Below, piece after piece: positions 1-6,212 of a DNA stretch of 10,194 bases. How positions within the stretch are numbered: position 1 is the stretch's first letter; each line of letters starts with the position of its first letter. The translations under genes and the position numbers were made by a program. The notes under the pieces are model-generated. The model saw only the letters and a list, made by a program, of their open reading frames with translations. It searched no databases and was not told the DNA's origin. The stretch is from Dehalococcoidia bacterium (GTDB lineage: Bacteria > Chloroflexota > Dehalococcoidia > GIF9 > UBA5629), in contig JAQTLG010000035.1 in assembly GCA_028715025.1 (NCBI GenBank), positions 1 through 10,194 of the forward strand, given 5' to 3'.

Positions 1-167
1 CCCTTGTGCCAGATCTCCTGCCGGCTGCGGCTGTAGAAGACCATCTCGCCCTTCTGCAGGGTCAGCTTGAGCGATTCCTTGCTGGCGTAGCCCAGCATGA
101 GCACCGTGCCGTCCTTAATGTCCTGCACGATTACAGGTATAAGTCCCTTTTCATCGAATTTCAACAT
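1..167 (-). CDS. hisI: Phosphoribosyl-AMP cyclohydrolase, N-terminal part (runs off left edge)
   Basis: HisI opens the ring of phosphoribosyl-AMP in the third step of histidine biosynthesis, in the cytoplasm. Only the first 55 codons are in the window. They read MLKFDEKGLIPVIVQD, then TVLMLGYASKESLKLT, then MVFYSRSRQEIWHKG. These match the conserved HisI N-terminus (FD.xGLIPxIVQD, VLMLxY, SRSRxxxWxKG). The metal-binding Asp and Cys residues lie further along, outside the window, so neither completeness nor a HisE fusion can be judged. The start is supported by AGGAG (complement at 176-180) eight bases upstream. The gene follows hisA by 49 bases in the same direction and is probably in the same operon. 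hisF, which often sits between hisA and hisI, is absent from this gap. Identity is near certain. Confidence 0.93.
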   Translation of the reverse strand, partial: MLKFDEKGLIPVIVQDIKDGTVLMLGYASKESLKLTLQKGEMVFYSRSRQEIWHK

Positions 168-216
168 AGAAAATGCTCCTGTTTCAAAAGATGTCGGGTG
201 TGCCTGGTGCGCCGGA

Positions 217-927
217 TCAGGATATGGCCAGGGCTTCCTTGAGGTCGATATCGCCCGTATAGAGCGCCTTTCCGATAATGACGCCCTCCACGCCCAGCGC
301 CGCCAGCTTCCTGATGTGTTCGATGGACGAGATGCCGCCCGAGGCCACGACCGGTATCTTGAGCTTATTCACCAGCTCGGCTGTTGTTTCGTAATTAGGC
401 TCGGTCAGCGTGCCGTCCCGTTTGACGTCCGTGTAAATGATGCGCCTGGCGCCGATAGCGGCCATGGCCTGGCTGAGATCCAGTACTGTCATGGTAGAGA
501 TCTTCATCCAGCCGTGGGTGGTCACATATGAATCGCGGGCGTCGATGCCGACCACGATGGCCTCACCGAATCTCTTGATAATGCGTTTGGTAAGTTCGAT
601 CTGCTCGACGGCTACCGTGCCCAGTATGACGCGTTTCACGCCCAGCTTGATGAGTTGCTCCACCACGTCGGTCCGCCTGATTCCACCGCCCAGCTCCACC
701 TCGAGGCTGGTGTTTTTCACAATGTCCTCTATGGCCTTTGTATTGCGGACCTCCCCGGCGGCTGCGCCGTCCAGGTCAACCAGATGCAGCCTGCTGGCGC
801 CCTGTTCCTGCCATTTGAGCGCCGTGGCTACGGGGTCGACCGAGAACACTGTCTCCTTGCTATAGTCGCCCTGGTAGAGACGTACACATTTTCCTCCTTT
901 GAGGTCGATAGCAGGTATGATATCCAT
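217..927 (-). CDS. hisA: HisA, ProFAR isomerase (histidine biosynthesis)
   Basis: This is 1-(5-phosphoribosyl)-5-[(5-phosphoribosylamino)methylideneamino]imidazole-4-carboxamide isomerase, the cytoplasmic (beta/alpha)8-barrel enzyme of the fourth step of histidine synthesis. The 236 residues are the normal family length. The N-terminus MDIIPAIDLKGGKCVRLYQG carries the general acid/base Asp8. Asp129 in VVGIDARD is the second catalytic Asp, followed by Thr166 in YTDVKRDGT. Phosphate-binding glycines are seen in ELGGGIRR (residues 78-85) and VVASGGISS (193-201). The start lies four bases after the stop of the upstream CoA-transferase gene and has no obvious Shine-Dalgarno of its own, which suggests translational coupling. 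It is followed by hisI. I see nothing that points to a bifunctional PriA enzyme, but this cannot be excluded by eye. Confidence 0.97.
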   Translation of the reverse strand: MDIIPAIDLKGGKCVRLYQGDYSKETVFSVDPVATALKWQEQGASRLHLVDLDGAAAGEVRNTKAIEDIVKNTSLEVELGGGIRRTDVVEQLIKLGVKRVILGTVAVEQIELTKRIIKRFGEAIVVGIDARDSYVTTHGWMKISTMTVLDLSQAMAAIGARRIIYTDVKRDGTLTEPNYETTAELVNKLKIPVVASGGISSIEHIRKLAALGVEGVIIGKALYTGDIDLKEALAIS

Positions 928-931
928 GATA

Positions 932-2104
932 TTAGTTCTTTAAGATTACCCCCTTCTGCGCAAGTGCGTCAATCCCGGCCCTGTCATATCCGAGCTCCTC
1001 GAGTATCTCAACAGTATGTTCGCCGAGCAATGGAGCTCTAACAGGCTTTATTCGCTCTATGTCTGAAGGCCAGGCTGGCATATTGGCAAGCTTGACTGTG
1101 CCGACACCCGGGTAATCCATGTTGAAAAAAATGTGCCTGGCAGTCACCTGCGGATCGTCAAGCACTTCCGGTATCTCGCGCACAGTCGCACAGGGGACGC
1201 CGGCCGCCTCCAGCTTCTGGATTATTACGCTGGAGGGCAATTTACGTAATGACAAAGCAATCTGTTTCGCCAATTCATCACGATGCTCCACCCTACTCAG
1301 TGCGCTTGAATATTCCGGGCGCCGTGCCAGGTCATCCAGGTCCAGCGCACGGCAGAAGGCCTGCCAGAACTTGTCGTTGGTAACGCCCACGAAAACGTAT
1401 TTGTCCGTCGACTGGAAGCACTGGTAGGGAGCGAAGGCGGGATTGGCCGAGCCCATCCTGGGCGCAACAAATCCTGTCAATGCGTAGCCGGAGATGAAAG
1501 CAGACATAAAATAGACGGCGGTGTCGAAAAAGGATGCGTCTATCAATTGTCCCCTGCCCGTTTTCTCCCTTGATATAACTGCCAGCAGCACGCCATAGGC
1601 GGCCAGGAACGCCGTAGGAAGCCCGATAATATTGGACGGTATACGCACCGGAGGGCCGTCCGCTTCGCCTGTAATCGACATCAGGCCGGACATGGCATGG
1701 ATGACCGGGTCGTAGGCCGGCTTCTGCCGGTAGGGTCCGGTCTGGCCAAAGCCGGATACCGAGCAATAGATTATTCGCGGGTTGGTCTTGTTGATGTCGC
1801 TGTAGCCGATGCCCAGCTTCTCAGCAGTGCCCGGAATGAAGCTCTCGAGTACTATATCTGCTTTGGAAGCGAGCCTGAGGGCGATCTCCTTGCCTTCGGG
1901 TGTTTGCAGGTTGAGCGCAAGGCTGCGCTTGTTGCGGTTAATGTTATAAAATGCAATGGCCGTCAGGCCCTGTCGGAAAGGATCACCCTGGTGAGGTTCT
2001 ATCTTTATCACATCCGCCCCTGCCTGAGCCAGCATCAGGCCGCAGGTTGGACCGTCCCCTGCATGTGAAAAATCAAGCACCTTCAATCCCTGTAGTGGGT
2101 ACAT
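932..2104 (-). CDS. Class III (CaiB/BaiF family) acyl-CoA transferase
   Basis: Family III CoA-transferases move CoA between organic acids through an aspartyl-CoA thioester; known members act on formate/oxalate, carnitine, succinate/malate or aromatic acids. The 390-residue length is typical. Family marks are LKVLDFSHAGDGPTCGLMLA and VIKIEPHQGDPFR at the N-terminus, NRNKRSLALNL (56-66), VSGFGQTGPY (115-124) and GRGQLIDASFFDTAV (183-197). Asp194 in the last motif is at the expected place of the catalytic Asp (Asp169 in formyl-CoA transferase). The C-terminal part has the usual PLLGEHTVEILEELGY. A strong AAGGAGG (complement at 2110-2116) five bases before ATG fixes the start. It is the first gene of a leftward unit with hisA and hisI, an unexpected pairing because no histidine step needs this activity. 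The substrate cannot be told from sequence. Confidence 0.93.
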   Translation of the reverse strand: MYPLQGLKVLDFSHAGDGPTCGLMLAQAGADVIKIEPHQGDPFRQGLTAIAFYNINRNKRSLALNLQTPEGKEIALRLASKADIVLESFIPGTAEKLGIGYSDINKTNPRIIYCSVSGFGQTGPYRQKPAYDPVIHAMSGLMSITGEADGPPVRIPSNIIGLPTAFLAAYGVLLAVISREKTGRGQLIDASFFDTAVYFMSAFISGYALTGFVAPRMGSANPAFAPYQCFQSTDKYVFVGVTNDKFWQAFCRALDLDDLARRPEYSSALSRVEHRDELAKQIALSLRKLPSSVIIQKLEAAGVPCATVREIPEVLDDPQVTARHIFFNMDYPGVGTVKLANMPAWPSDIERIKPVRAPLLGEHTVEILEELGYDRAGIDALAQKGVILKN

Positions 2105-2109
2105 ACTGA

Positions 2110-2116
2110 CCTCCTT
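2110..2116 (-). promoter_or_regulatory. Strong ribosome binding site of the CoA-transferase gene
   Basis: The minus strand reads AAGGAGG five bases before the ATG at 2104. It is a full-length anti-Shine-Dalgarno match and fixes the start of the CoA-transferase. Confidence 0.85.
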
Positions 2117-2138
2117 GCCAGGCGGGAAATTGAAAATA

Positions 2139-2167
2139 TTTATACCACTATATGTCGTTGTTTACAA
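2139..2167 (-). promoter_or_regulatory. Sigma-70-type promoter for CoA-transferase-hisA-hisI
   Basis: On the minus strand, a -35 box TTGTAA (complement at 2162-2167) is followed by a 17-base spacer and a -10 box TATAAA (complement at 2139-2144). Predicted transcription starts near 2132, giving a leader of about 28 bases before the ATG at 2104. The -35 matches 4 of 6 and the -10 matches 5 of 6 consensus bases. No leader peptide or T-box-like attenuator is seen, so control by histidine is not evident here. Confidence 0.55.
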
Positions 2168-2199
2168 TGTCTGGAACACAGTATATATTATTTTTACCA

Positions 2200-2228
2200 T
2201 TGACTTAGAAAAAGGGGAAATGTATACT
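2200..2228 (+). promoter_or_regulatory. Sigma-70-type promoter for dnaN
   Basis: A -35 box TTGACT (2200-2205), a 17-base spacer and a -10 box TATACT (2223-2228) match 5 of 6 consensus bases each. The predicted transcription start is near 2235, about 23 bases before the dnaN ATG. This suggests dnaN is transcribed on its own here, not from a dnaA promoter. Confidence 0.75.
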
Positions 2229-2257
2229 GAGGTCAAATTAGTAACGGGGGGAATTCT

Positions 2258-3385
2258 ATGAAGCTGTCGTGTCTGCAGGAAAATTTGAATAAAGGCCTCG
2301 GCATCATAGGCAGGGCGGTAGCATCCAGGACAACGCTGCCCATCACCCAGAATGTACTTATAGCCACCGATGAATCGCAGCTAAAGTTGGCGGCCACCAA
2401 CCTGGAGATAGCCATCAGTTGCTGGGTCGGTGCAAAGATAGAGAGCGAGGGGTCCATCACCATTCCTGCACGCGTATTGACCGAGTTCGTAGCTTCGCTG
2501 CCCAGCGATGTCATCAGCCTTAATCTCAAACATCATACTCTGGAGCTCAAGAGCGGCCGTTACGAGGCCAGGATCAATGGACTTGATGCAGCCGATTTCC
2601 CGCCTATCCCCCAGGTGGGCGACGGCTTCAGCACCAAGGTCAAAGCAGAGGACCTCAAACAGGCCATCAGCCAAGTTGCATTCGCCGCAGCCACTGAGGA
2701 GTCACGTCCCGTGCTTACCGGTGTGCAGACGGAGTTTGAGGGCAGCAAACTGACCATGGCTGCCGCTGACGGATTCAGGCTGGCCGTACACCGCACCGAA
2801 TTATCCGAGCCGGTCAAAGAGAAGGTAGCCATGATCATACCGGCCAAGGCCTATCACGAGCTCAGCCGCCTGATGGGCACCGATGACCAGGAGATAGAAA
2901 TTACACTCAATACACAAAAAAGCCAGGTACTCTTCAAGCTCAAGGGCATTGAGATGGTCTCGCAGCTGATCCAGGGCACCTTCCCCAATTACTCGCAGCT
3001 CATACCCCAGACCTACGGCACGAAGGCACGCATCGATGTTGCCGAGTTTCTGCGAGCCATCAAAATGGCTGCCATCTTCGCACGTGACGGCAGCGGCATC
3101 GCCAGAGTCATCGTTACGCCCGGAGCGACTGTAGAGGCTGGCAAGATAACGATCTCCGCTCGCGCCGACGAGATTGGTGACAACGTGGGTGAGATAGACG
3201 CGCTGGTGGACGGCGAGGCGGCCAAGATAGCCTTCAACGCCCGCTACCTGGCGGACGTACTATCGGTGGTTAAACAGGCGCAGGTATCACTTGAAGTCAC
3301 CACCCCCTCCAATCCGGGTGTCATACGTCCCGTGGGAGTGGACAACTACGACCACGTGGTCATGCCGATGTTCGTTCAATGGTAG
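2258..3385 (+). CDS. dnaN: DNA polymerase III beta subunit (sliding clamp)
   Basis: DnaN forms the ring-shaped dimer that tethers DNA polymerase III to DNA and serves as a docking platform for replication and repair proteins. The 375 residues are the usual length and cover three clamp folds: about 1-125, 127-247 and 250-375. Visible marks are MKLSCLQENLNKGL at the N-terminus, RTTLPITQNVLI (24-35), ESRPVLTGV (148-156), DGFRLAVHRT (171-180), GTFPNYSQLIP (240-250), FNARYLADVL (326-335) and the C-terminal YDHVVMPMFVQW, a slightly divergent form of the usual LMPMR ending. The ATG is preceded by GGGGGG (2246-2251) at a six-base distance. dnaA, recF and gyrB are not beside it, so this is either a dispersed replication locus or a second clamp gene. 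The sequence style resembles Dehalococcoidia clamps (from memory, not searched). Confidence 0.97.
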   Translation: MKLSCLQENLNKGLGIIGRAVASRTTLPITQNVLIATDESQLKLAATNLEIAISCWVGAKIESEGSITIPARVLTEFVASLPSDVISLNLKHHTLELKSGRYEARINGLDAADFPPIPQVGDGFSTKVKAEDLKQAISQVAFAAATEESRPVLTGVQTEFEGSKLTMAAADGFRLAVHRTELSEPVKEKVAMIIPAKAYHELSRLMGTDDQEIEITLNTQKSQVLFKLKGIEMVSQLIQGTFPNYSQLIPQTYGTKARIDVAEFLRAIKMAAIFARDGSGIARVIVTPGATVEAGKITISARADEIGDNVGEIDALVDGEAAKIAFNARYLADVLSVVKQAQVSLEVTTPSNPGVIRPVGVDNYDHVVMPMFVQW

Positions 3386-3386
3386 T

Positions 3387-3640
3387 ACATTCCAAAGGCA
3401 CTGCAATTCAGATTTTCATCTCTCCGGGCGTTGTAACTGCTTGAACACCCAGAGCATTCAAGGCTTTTCTCCTATCCTGAAGCGTGCATTTATCTAAACT
3501 GTGCCTTACTCTCTTGCAGTATTGCTCGATCTTTGTTTAGTCGCCAGTATATCACTCTGCTGTTCCATTGATTCTGAGAACCTGCTGGACTTACTTGAGA
3601 AGAGGTACTCATATTGGGATAAGTTAATACAATGATCAAC
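3387..3640 (-). pseudogene. Decayed C-terminal fragment of a large serine recombinase
   Basis: Read on the minus strand, 3530 to 3411 is open for 40 codons: IEQYCKRVRHSLDKC, then TLQDRRKALNALGVQ, then AVTTPGEMKI, then a TGA stop at 3408-3410. This resembles the extreme C-terminus of large serine site-specific recombinases, where a coiled-coil segment leads to a 'KR.AL.ALGV.V' strand. After the stop the same frame gives IAVPLE, which looks like the rest of the usual ending, so the TGA may be a nonsense mutation. Upstream, homology seems to continue in another frame (3533 upward: ESMEQQSDILATKQ), implying a one-base frameshift near 3531. The catalytic serine domain and start are absent, so this cannot be active. 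It abuts the 3' end of dnaN. The family call rests on recognition by eye, and the region beyond about 3590 is weak. The rest of the 3386-3741 gap holds the promoter and repeat listed separately. Confidence 0.55.
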
Positions 3641-3642
3641 CA

Positions 3643-3671
3643 TTGATAAATAAGCTATAGTTTTTTATTAT
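3643..3671 (+). promoter_or_regulatory. Sigma-70-type promoter for the PAP2-like gene
   Basis: A -35 box TTGATA (3643-3648), a 17-base spacer and a -10 box TATTAT (3666-3671) match 5 of 6 consensus bases each. Transcription would start near 3678, about 64 bases before the ATG at 3742. The -10 lies inside the 13-base direct repeat at 3664-3676. Confidence 0.6.
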
Positions 3672-3676
3672 GGATT
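3664..3676 (+). repeat. 13-base direct repeat, left copy
   Basis: The sequence TTTATTATGGATT occurs here and again at 6200-6212 in the same orientation. The two copies bracket the AT-rich block holding the PAP2-like, Lgt-like and lipoprotein-like genes. A shorter match, TATTATGGAT, is at 4414-4423. It may be a trace of an insertion or a coincidence in AT-rich DNA, and this copy overlaps a promoter -10 box. Confidence 0.35.
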
Positions 3677-3741
3677 AATATACTGCAAATACAGTTACAA
3701 AAATGTTAACCTTTGTGAAATATATGATTTAGAGATGCAGT

Positions 3742-4368
3742 ATGGAAGATAAGAAGAATACTAAGAAGGTTATTGGAGAGATCCTTTCACAACTATTGAA
3801 TGTTCCGGTATTGTCCGGTGCACTGGTGACCTTTCTGTTCTTTAGCATTCCTATCTCGGAACCCAACCGCCTGACTGGATACGCCTGGACCATGCTGTTC
3901 TTGTGTGTAATACCGTTATGCAGCCTTTTCTTTTATATGCCGGTCAAGAAGGAAGAGAAACAGGTGACCGTGCGGAGGCAAAGGATAGCAAGCTTTATTA
4001 TTATGCTGATCAGTTACCCGATCGGTTGGTTATTTCTTGCTTTGACCGCCGCCCCACACATCTTCAAAGCAGTAGCGGCCACCTATACGTTTGTAACTCT
4101 CGGTCTAATAATCTTCAATTTGCTGCTCCGTTATAAAGCAAGCGGCCATGCTGCCGGCGTATCCGGACCGGTAACTGTAATGATCTACATCTACGGCATT
4201 ATTGCTACCCCATTGCTGGTTTTATTACCGCTTATAACCTGGGCGCGGCTGGCCACCGAGGGACATAATTTCTGGCAAACTGTAGTCGGCGCAACTATAG
4301 CTGCGTTTATTTCGATAGGAGTATTATGGGCGTTTGGCTTCACGCCCTTTCTCGGAGTGGTTTATTAG
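3742..4368 (+). CDS. PAP2-superfamily-like integral membrane protein, catalytic motifs incomplete
   Basis: This 208-residue protein has about six hydrophobic segments (roughly 20-37, 47-65, 81-102, 108-129, 140-165 and 180-200) after a short charged N-terminus, so it is an inner-membrane protein. Residues 132-143, KASGHAAGVSGP, resemble motif 2 (SGH) of type 2 phosphatidic acid phosphatases. Residues 167-183, with Arg169 and His175 followed by an FWQTVVGA segment, resemble motif 3 (SRxxxxxHxxxD). The usual motif 1 (KxxxxxxRP) is not clearly present, and the Asp of motif 3 is replaced by Gln179. I infer a degenerate or divergent PAP2 relative; lipid phosphate phosphatase activity is doubtful. 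The upstream promoter is good, but no strong ribosome site is seen (AGAGA about eight bases before ATG). It is followed 255 bases later by the Lgt-like gene on the same strand. Confidence 0.7.
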   Translation: MEDKKNTKKVIGEILSQLLNVPVLSGALVTFLFFSIPISEPNRLTGYAWTMLFLCVIPLCSLFFYMPVKKEEKQVTVRRQRIASFIIMLISYPIGWLFLALTAAPHIFKAVAATYTFVTLGLIIFNLLLRYKASGHAAGVSGPVTVMIYIYGIIATPLLVLLPLITWARLATEGHNFWQTVVGATIAAFISIGVLWAFGFTPFLGVVY

Positions 4369-4623
4369 GGGATCGTTTTCTATTTGTCTACATTATCCGC
4401 CAGCTATAAATTCTATTATGGATCCATATACATGTCAGTGACTGCTCAATATCAAGCTTTTTTACCCGGCTGTTGCCGTAGTGTATTTACTGTAACTTTT
4501 TTCCAGCCAATATAGCCCCGGAGTTTGAATTTGGGCACACAGTCGATCGTTAGCCTGATTCTTTGAACGCATCTTATCACCACGTTGCAATATAAGTTGA
4601 TAATCTGGTACATATAAGCTGAC
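4369..4623. other. AT-rich intergenic gap without a recognisable gene
   Basis: I see no convincing coding frame, RNA gene or terminator in these 255 bases. There is a 12-base perfect palindrome TATGGATCCATA at 4417-4428, partly overlapping a TATTATGGAT match to the flanking repeats. A short GC-rich patch at 4465-4485 and one at 4515-4550 could be scraps of older sequence, but I cannot name them. No promoter with good spacing was found before the Lgt-like gene. Confidence 0.4.
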
Positions 4624-5406
4624 ATGTTTGAAATCGGCATCGATGCCATTATCTTTTACATCGGCGCTTTCGGAGTTAGGTGGTATCACATTATGGAGAT
4701 AGTTGCCGTAGCCATATATATCATCTTCTTTCACATTGAGGCGAAGCGCAAAGATATACCGTTGAAGCACGTTTACATAATTGTCCTGCTTATTGCCTTC
4801 TTCGGGCTTCTGCTCGGAAAACTCACCGATATTATGGAGAGACCGCAGTACTATGTTGAGTATCCTCGATACATGCTTAGTCTCGGAGGGATGCGAATCG
4901 GAGGTATTCTGGTAGCAGGATTTCTCACCATGCTTATTTATTGTCGATATAACCGACTACCGTTCTGGGAAGTAAGCGATGCGAGTACCATTGGCATTCC
5001 ACTTGCAATCGCCATAGGACGAATTGGTTGCTTTATTAATGGATGTTGTTACGGTATACCCTACGATTGTTTTATCTCGGTAATATACGCCAATATGCAT
5101 TCTCTAGCACCAATTGGTGAGAAGCTGTTTCCCGTACAGCTCATTCAATCCATATGGAACGGGTCTCTGTTTGTAATATTGTTATTAAATCGTAAAAAAA
5201 TGAAAATTTCCGGCTTGTTATATTTATTATTTTTAATACTCTATTCTCTTGGGGATTTTGTGATCAGATTCATGAGGGAAGGGAACATAGTATTTCTTGA
5301 TTTACGATTTGCGCAGATTATGGACGCAGTGATATTTATAGCGTCTTTAAGCCTTTTCCTATTCAGGAGCAAGCATTATTCCAGAGAACCATTGCTGTTT
5401 GAGTGA
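4624..5406 (+). CDS. Prolipoprotein diacylglyceryl transferase (Lgt)-family membrane protein
   Basis: Lgt moves a diacylglyceryl group from phosphatidylglycerol to the lipobox cysteine of prelipoproteins at the outer face of the inner membrane. This 260-residue protein is close to the usual length and has about seven hydrophobic segments. Family marks are FGVRWYHIME (16-25), SLGGMRIGGI (86-95), the signature GRIGCFINGCCYG (132-144), FPVQL (169-173, usual HPTQL) and the late DFVIRFMREG (211-220). Arg133 and Gly144 of the signature are kept. By hand alignment with E. coli Lgt, the essential His103 position is Ile92, Asn146 is Cys136 and Glu151 is Cys141. The GCCYG form also occurs in a group of Lgt relatives, so the protein may be a paralogue with another role. 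An in-frame TAA at 4615-4617 makes ATG 4624 the first start; no clear ribosome site is seen. It converges with the next gene, four bases away. Confidence 0.8.
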   Translation: MFEIGIDAIIFYIGAFGVRWYHIMEIVAVAIYIIFFHIEAKRKDIPLKHVYIIVLLIAFFGLLLGKLTDIMERPQYYVEYPRYMLSLGGMRIGGILVAGFLTMLIYCRYNRLPFWEVSDASTIGIPLAIAIGRIGCFINGCCYGIPYDCFISVIYANMHSLAPIGEKLFPVQLIQSIWNGSLFVILLLNRKKMKISGLLYLLFLILYSLGDFVIRFMREGNIVFLDLRFAQIMDAVIFIASLSLFLFRSKHYSREPLLFE

Positions 5407-5410
5407 TCAT

Positions 5411-6160
5411 CTACTGAGAAGAAGATTTCATTGGCGAGTACCAATATTCGGTCTTCAATATAATTCGTGGAGTTTGTACACCAGGAAGAATATTTATCAA
5501 CCTCTGAACCACGCTCATTTGAACTACAACTGTAACATTTATAACATCTTCTTTGACATTACCAATGTCTAAATCTGTTTCAAGTTTGTAACCAGGAGCA
5601 TATACAGTTATTGTTTCAGGTATTTCTGGGAAAAGTGCGTTATTGGATACACGTAATTCTTCGGAGTATCTGGCAGGAGCAGGTAACTTTATTGAGCCGC
5701 CCTCTTTTGAAGACGCTCGTATTTCTAGTTTGGGTAATTTGTACGGGGAATCTTTTTCATCATACATACGCAGTGCTTCAAGTTTTGAAGTGTCTTCTAC
5801 ATACCAGCGTATTTTCAGCTTAATTGGGCAATCTTTACGTGCAGCGGGTATTTTAAATTTGACAGTAGAATTAGTATCAGACAACACATAATTCTCGCCA
5901 CCACCTTTTATGTCACAATAACCGGGCGATAAATTATCTTCATCATCACAGCAGCTGGGCATGGTTACCAGAAACAGTATTGTTAAAGAGAATAAAATGG
6001 CTCCGATGCCGACAGACTTCATAGCGAAACCAGATCGAACCTGATTAACCATTAACTGTTTGCATCTGAAAGATTTATTTATCATTCTATCAATAGGGTT
6101 CAAATGGTTCAAGCTCCCGTACTGATTCAGTACATATGACAGTTGTCTGTTGCGCTCCAT
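5411..6160 (-). CDS. Membrane-anchored or lipoprotein-like protein of unknown function
   Basis: I do not recognise this family. Read from ATG 6160 it has 249 residues. A hydrophobic segment lies at about 48-68 (VGIGAILFSLTILFLVTMPS), followed by Cys70-Cys71 and an acidic stretch (DDED), then about 175 residues rich in beta-strand-like segments, including VKFKIPAARKDC and LETDLDIGNVKEDVINV. If translation starts at Met47 (6022), residues 1-23 form a signal peptide with Cys24 as a possible lipidation site. The lipobox (TMPSC) is not canonical. A perfect TATAAT (complement at 6175-6180) would leave only about eight bases before ATG 6160, which slightly favours a later start. No start has a good ribosome site. 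It converges on the Lgt-like gene with a four-base gap, and a lipoprotein beside an Lgt relative is suggestive but unproven. Confidence 0.6.
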   Translation of the reverse strand: MERNRQLSYVLNQYGSLNHLNPIDRMINKSFRCKQLMVNQVRSGFAMKSVGIGAILFSLTILFLVTMPSCCDDEDNLSPGYCDIKGGGENYVLSDTNSTVKFKIPAARKDCPIKLKIRWYVEDTSKLEALRMYDEKDSPYKLPKLEIRASSKEGGSIKLPAPARYSEELRVSNNALFPEIPETITVYAPGYKLETDLDIGNVKEDVINVTVVVQMSVVQRLINILPGVQTPRIILKTEYWYSPMKSSSQ

Positions 6161-6174
6161 TCCTACTGTGTTTA

Positions 6175-6180
6175 ATTATA
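6175..6180 (-). promoter_or_regulatory. Possible -10 box for the lipoprotein-like gene
   Basis: The minus strand reads a perfect TATAAT here. No good -35 box sits 16-18 bases upstream, so this is only a candidate. The implied start, near 6168, would place ATG 6160 almost leaderless. Confidence 0.3.
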
Positions 6181-6199
6181 TCGATATTTATCTTTGGCA

Positions 6200-6212
6200 T
6201 TTATTATGGATT
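6200..6212 (+). repeat. 13-base direct repeat, right copy
   Basis: This is an identical, same-orientation copy of TTTATTATGGATT at 3664-3676. It lies just before the GC-richer patch upstream of the oxidoreductase gene and marks the right side of the AT-rich block. Confidence 0.35.

Noticed and set aside
437..865. Long plus-strand open frames opposite hisA and similar frames opposite dnaN and the oxidoreductase
   Set aside because: They are antisense shadows of clear genes and show no motifs.
2105..2257. Replication origin beside dnaN
   Set aside because: I looked for DnaA-box-like TTATCCACA clusters in this gap and in 3386-3741 and saw none; the gap is explained by two divergent promoters.
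3723..3728. TATGAT as the -10 box of the PAP2-like gene
   Set aside because: It would leave a leader of only a few bases and has no -35 partner; the promoter at 3643-3671 is much better.
4417..4428. 12-base perfect palindrome TATGGATCCATA as an operator
   Set aside because: Single occurrence with no promoter of good spacing nearby; may be chance in AT-rich DNA.
4462..4770. Minus-strand open frame of 102 codons overlapping the start of the Lgt-like gene
   Set aside because: It shadows the N-terminus of the Lgt-like gene, has no recognisable motif and no ribosome site.
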